From assembly GCF_027853235.1 (NCBI RefSeq), contig NZ_WKJG01000033.1, forward strand, positions 1 to 36,634: a DNA stretch of 36,634 bases. Reading direction: 5' to 3'. A program made the translations under genes and the position numbers. The stretch is from Aliibacillus thermotolerans. Its GTDB lineage: Bacteria > Bacillota > Bacilli > Bacillales > Marinococcaceae. Below the pieces are notes generated by a model. That model saw nothing but the letters and a program-made list of their open reading frames with translations. It was not told where the DNA came from and ran no database searches. Numbering within the stretch: position 1 is the first letter of the stretch; the number at the start of each line of letters is the position of its first letter. This document shows positions 33,933 to 36,634 of this stretch, one piece after another.

Positions 33933-34531
33933 TGATTTACACAATTGGACAATGGGTATGTCAATTGTTTTTTACAATGTTTATTCGGGTCGAAGTGAAG
34001 GGAAAAGAGAATATACCGGAGGAAGGCCCTGTACTTCTTTGTTCAAACCACATTAGTAATTTTGACCCTCCGCTCATTGGTACGTTTCTGAAACGAAAGA
34101 TTCGTTTCATGGCCAAAGAGGAGCTATTCCATAACAAATTGCTAGGCTTTTTGCTATCCTCTTTAGGTGCTTTTCCGGTGAAACGTGGAGCGGGAGATCG
34201 TCAAGCTATACGAAAAGGGTTAGACGTCTTAAAAAAAGGCGAAATGTTATGTTTGTTTCCGGAAGGGACAAGAAGTAAGACAGGGAAATTAGGCAAACCA
34301 CTTTCCGGTTCTGGATTTTTTGCCCTTCGCTCCGAAGCAGTCATTGTTCCGGTGGTGATCATTGGACCATATAAGCTGTTTAGAAAAGTGACGATCATTT
34401 ATGGGAAACCGATTCATTTTGAAAAATACCGAAAAGAGCGAGTGAGTACAAAAGAAGCAACGGACATCATTATGACAAATATTCAATCTTTATTAGAGCG
34501 ACATCAAGAAGAAAAAGACGAACTGATATAA
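33929..34531 (+). CDS. plsC: 1-acyl-glycerol-3-phosphate acyltransferase
   Basis: A 200-aa membrane-associated enzyme that makes phosphatidic acid. The acyltransferase motif NHxxxxD is present as SNHISNFDP, and the substrate motif as FPEGTRSK. One hydrophobic N-terminal segment and an internal hydrophobic patch fit membrane attachment. The start ATG overlaps the cmk stop (ATGA), with GAAAGGAT upstream. In several Bacillaceae plsC sits between cmk and the S1 protein gene. Confidence 0.93.
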   Translation: MMIYTIGQWVCQLFFTMFIRVEVKGKENIPEEGPVLLCSNHISNFDPPLIGTFLKRKIRFMAKEELFHNKLLGFLLSSLGAFPVKRGAGDRQAIRKGLDVLKKGEMLCLFPEGTRSKTGKLGKPLSGSGFFALRSEAVIVPVVIIGPYKLFRKVTIIYGKPIHFEKYRKERVSTKEATDIIMTNIQSLLERHQEEKDELI

Positions 34532-34550
34532 ATCCATCAATCACTGAGTA

Positions 34551-34576
34551 ATAAATTCTTTTGATAAAGAATTTAT
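34551..34576. terminator. AT-rich hairpin between plsC and ypfD
   Basis: ATAAATTCTTT (34551-34561) and AAAGAATTTAT (34566-34576) form a perfect 11-bp stem followed by T-rich sequence. It may be a weak terminator ahead of ypfD. Confidence 0.5.
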
Positions 34577-34634
34577 CATATTATTATTTTATTTAGGCTT
34601 TGTTCCTAGAGGAAAGTGAAGGAGGCATTTGTCA

Positions 34635-35780
34635 ATGGTGGATGAAATGAATCATGCAGAGATGAAGGAATTTCATGTAGGTGACGTCGTTACAGCGACG
34701 GTCACTGAAGTGAAGGAGAAAGAAGCGTTTGCAAACGCGGGATATAAAGTAGATGCTGTCATCCCGATTAGTGAATTGTCAAGTCTTCATGTTGAAAAAG
34801 TAAGTGATGTATTAACGGAAGGAGAAGAAAGAGAATTCAAAGTTATCAAAGTTGGCGATGACGAACTCGTTCTCTCCTTACGTGCCGCCATTGCTGATAA
34901 AGCATGGGAAGAATTAAAACAGAAATATGAGAACGATGAGATCATAGAAGCGGAAGTGAAAGAAGTAGTCAAAGGTGGACTTGTCGTGGACGTCGGTGTC
35001 CGGGGTTTCATACCAGCTTCCCTTGTCGAGCGCCATTACGTAGAAGATTTTAGTGATTATAAAGGTCGCACGCTCCGGATGAAAATCATTGAAATGGATC
35101 CGGAAGAAAACAAATTAATTCTTTCTCAACGGGCTGTATTGGATGAAGAAGTAGAAGCGAAAAAGAAAGAATTACTGGAAAGTTTACAAGTGGGTGAAAT
35201 CGTCACTGGAACGGTGCAACGACTCACTGACTTTGGGGCGTTTGTGGATATTGGTGGGGTAGACGGATTGGTGCATATCTCCCAAATGGCCCATCACCGG
35301 GTTGAAACGCCTGCGGATGTAGTGAAGGAAGGCGACGAAATCGAAGTAAAAATTTTAGCTGTGGATCAAGAAAGTGAAAGAGTTTCCCTTTCCATTAAAG
35401 AAACACTCCCGGATCCTTGGACAACCATTGAAGGAAAAATTAAGCCAGGGGACGTAATTGAAGGAGAAGTAAAACGACTCGTTTCTTTTGGTGCCTTCGT
35501 GGAAGTAGCCCCGGGGGTGGAAGGACTCGTTCATATTTCTCAAATTGCCAACCGTCATATCGGTACGCCAAATGAAGTGCTTGAAGAAGGTCAAACTGTC
35601 CAAGCGAAAGTACTCGACATACATCCATCTCAAGAACGTATTTCACTCAGCATACGTGCCCTTGAAGAAACGAAAACAACCGATGAAAAAGTGGAGAAAG
35701 AATCGCAACCTGAAGAAGATCATTCCGGTTTTTCATTAGGAGATATGATAGGAGACCAGCTGAAAAAATATAAAAAATAA
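34635..35780 (+). CDS. ypfD: S1-domain RNA-binding protein (YpfD, RpsA-like)
   Basis: A 381-aa protein with four S1 (OB-fold) RNA-binding domains at about 12-82, 98-168, 185-255 and 271-341. The last two carry VDGLVHISQMA and VEGLVHISQIA. An acidic tail and a short basic end (KKYKK) follow. It is the Firmicute counterpart of ribosomal protein S1 but shorter, lacking the ribosome-anchoring half of E. coli S1. I chose ATG 34635, nine bases after GGAGG; TTG at 34629 is too close. It is monocistronic between a hairpin and a strong terminator. Confidence 0.94.
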   Translation: MVDEMNHAEMKEFHVGDVVTATVTEVKEKEAFANAGYKVDAVIPISELSSLHVEKVSDVLTEGEEREFKVIKVGDDELVLSLRAAIADKAWEELKQKYENDEIIEAEVKEVVKGGLVVDVGVRGFIPASLVERHYVEDFSDYKGRTLRMKIIEMDPEENKLILSQRAVLDEEVEAKKKELLESLQVGEIVTGTVQRLTDFGAFVDIGGVDGLVHISQMAHHRVETPADVVKEGDEIEVKILAVDQESERVSLSIKETLPDPWTTIEGKIKPGDVIEGEVKRLVSFGAFVEVAPGVEGLVHISQIANRHIGTPNEVLEEGQTVQAKVLDIHPSQERISLSIRALEETKTTDEKVEKESQPEEDHSGFSLGDMIGDQLKKYKK

Positions 35781-35786
35781 ACAGGG

Positions 35787-35823
35787 AAACTGGTTTATCT
35801 GCCGTCGATAAACCAGTTTTTTT
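35787..35823 (+). terminator. Terminator of ypfD
   Basis: AAACTGGTTTATC (35787-35799) and GATAAACCAGTTT (35807-35819) form a perfect 13-bp stem followed by Ts. Confidence 0.95.
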
Positions 35824-35878
35824 CGATGGGAATAATTAGCGAGAAAAGTGGCAACTCTGGATAACAAAAAGGAAAAAA

Positions 35879-36451
35879 ATGGACAGTACATTCTTTTTAA
35901 TCATTTGCTGGTATTTGTGGTGTATCCAAACATTTTTTGCAAAGAAAAATACATTTCGAACAACCTCGGTGATGATGATTTTAACGTTCATTATTTTGTA
36001 TCCATTTCAGTGGTCGTTTTCTTTTGGGGACGTACGTCCGGCTTTCCTTTTTCTATTTTTTATTGGTTGTTATTATCTTACTTCCATGCCTTTTTCCACG
36101 CGTTGGAAAATAGTGGTCATCACGATTGGAATGGCGTTTTTGTACGCTTCTTTTCGCATGGCACTTTGGTATGAGCCGGTTGTTTTCTTATTTGGAAAAG
36201 TGGAGACATTGCTTGCTTGTTTTTACTTGCTTTTTTTAATGATTATGCGTCCAATCATCAATCGAACCGTATGCGCATTGTTATCTTTTTGTCTTGGTGA
36301 AATGATGTATCATTACCATTTGTACCCATGGACGGAAGGGGTCATCATTGGAGAAACTTTTTTCTTTCACTTTTTCATTTTATTTTTCTTCATGATATAT
36401 ATTGAGTTCATTTTGTCTCACAAATGGTTTAAAATGATGAAACGCGCTTGA
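35879..36451 (+). CDS. yphA: YphA-like polytopic membrane protein
   Basis: A 190-aa hydrophobic protein with six or so predicted membrane spans and many aromatic residues. Size, topology and position after ypfD match B. subtilis YphA (about 199 aa), of unknown function. The ATG follows AAAAAGG. There is an overlapping frame in another phase (35848-36174), but it lacks a regular membrane pattern and a ribosome binding site. Confidence 0.8.
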   Translation: MDSTFFLIICWYLWCIQTFFAKKNTFRTTSVMMILTFIILYPFQWSFSFGDVRPAFLFLFFIGCYYLTSMPFSTRWKIVVITIGMAFLYASFRMALWYEPVVFLFGKVETLLACFYLLFLMIMRPIINRTVCALLSFCLGEMMYHYHLYPWTEGVIIGETFFFHFFILFFFMIYIEFILSHKWFKMMKRA

Positions 36452-36555
36452 TTCACATATTATTCGTTTGCTAGACTATAAAAGCTACAATCATGGTAGA
36501 AGTTAGTTAGAAAGCATTCCTGTAATGAAGAAATTTGAGGTTTAACAAAAAAGAG

Positions 36556-36615
36556 CCTCCTTGGTATAGTACAGGATGTCGATGCATCGACTCCGAAATT
36601 AGAAAACCAAGGAGG
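36556..36615 (+). promoter_or_regulatory. Inverted repeat covering the RBS of the terminal transposase gene
   Basis: CCTCCTTGGT (36556-36565) and ACCAAGGAGG (36606-36615) are perfect 10-bp complements. The right arm contains the ribosome binding site GGAGG (36611-36615). Between them lies a 14-bp palindrome, GTCGATG/CATCGAC (36578-36591). In RNA the stem would hide the ribosome binding site from ribosomes, a control known from other insertion sequences. It may also be part of the non-coding RNA of an IS110-type element. Confidence 0.6.
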
Positions 36616-36622
36616 ACTCAAA

Positions 36623-36634
36623 ATGAATTATACG
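36623..36634 (+). CDS. First codons of a probable IS110-type transposase (cut by window end)
   Basis: Only Met-Asn-Tyr-Thr is visible, seven bases after GGAGG. From memory, IS110-family transposases of Geobacillus-like bacteria often begin MNYTQ, and the structured leader supports an insertion sequence. The evidence is thin because nearly the whole gene lies beyond the window. Confidence 0.4.

Noticed and set aside
35848-36174. 108-codon frame overlapping yphA
   Set aside because: It is in another phase, with no ribosome binding site, while the yphA frame is longer and has a regular membrane-protein pattern and the right gene context.

Overview
The window comes from a low-GC, endospore-forming Gram-positive bacterium of the family Bacillaceae. 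From about 11.2 kb to the right end the gene order largely follows the Bacillus subtilis chromosome between serA and yphA (serA, fer, ypbB, recS, mecB, gudB, ypdA, sleB, ypeB, ypfA, cmk, ypfD, yphA). The germination pair sleB-ypeB and strong AGGAGG ribosome binding sites support this. The left third (about 1-11,150) is accessory DNA: AT-rich, full of gene remnants and devoted to metal resistance.

Accessory region, left to right. It holds a small membrane protein; a lipoprotein multicopper oxidase facing a YdhK-type lipoprotein with two DUF1541 repeats; and a broken CadA-type metal ATPase. Next is an ACR3-type arsenite permease cut by an in-frame TAG, divergent from an arsR-arsB-arsC operon followed by a shortened arsD. 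A minimal mercury operon (merR-merA) follows behind a textbook MerR promoter. Then come an orphan MNT-type nucleotidyltransferase and a remnant of an IS21-type transposase with direct repeats beside it. The 13-nt sequence inside the presumed ArsR operator before arsR recurs in inverted orientation before arsD.

Core region. serA is on the minus strand behind a promoter and a short leader with a terminator and a possible competing antiterminator. It is followed by a LysM-M14 endopeptidase, a family I pyrophosphatase, ferredoxin, ypbB-recS, two small membrane proteins and a YhfH-type zinc protein. A stretch of about 800 bp without a convincing gene carries many copies of a TCATGCGAC motif. After it come a divergent MecA-family adaptor, gudB, ypdA and a 55-aa zinc ribbon.

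A SAM-I (S-box) riboswitch controls a methionine operon, metI-yitJ-metH, which sits between ypdA and sleB. The three enzymes form homocysteine or cystathionine, reduce methylene-THF, and methylate homocysteine by both a B12-free and a B12-dependent route. sleB-ypeB (spore cortex lysis) follow, with a SigG-like promoter. Then come ypfA (PilZ), cmk-plsC, ypfD (four S1 domains) and yphA. The window ends at the first four codons of what is probably an IS110-type transposase, whose ribosome binding site lies in one arm of an inverted repeat.

No strong case for a wholly new multi-gene system is visible. The best candidates for new biology are the serA leader, the TCATGCGAC repeat cluster, the interrupted ACR3 gene with its duplicated ars operator, and the structured leader of the terminal insertion sequence.
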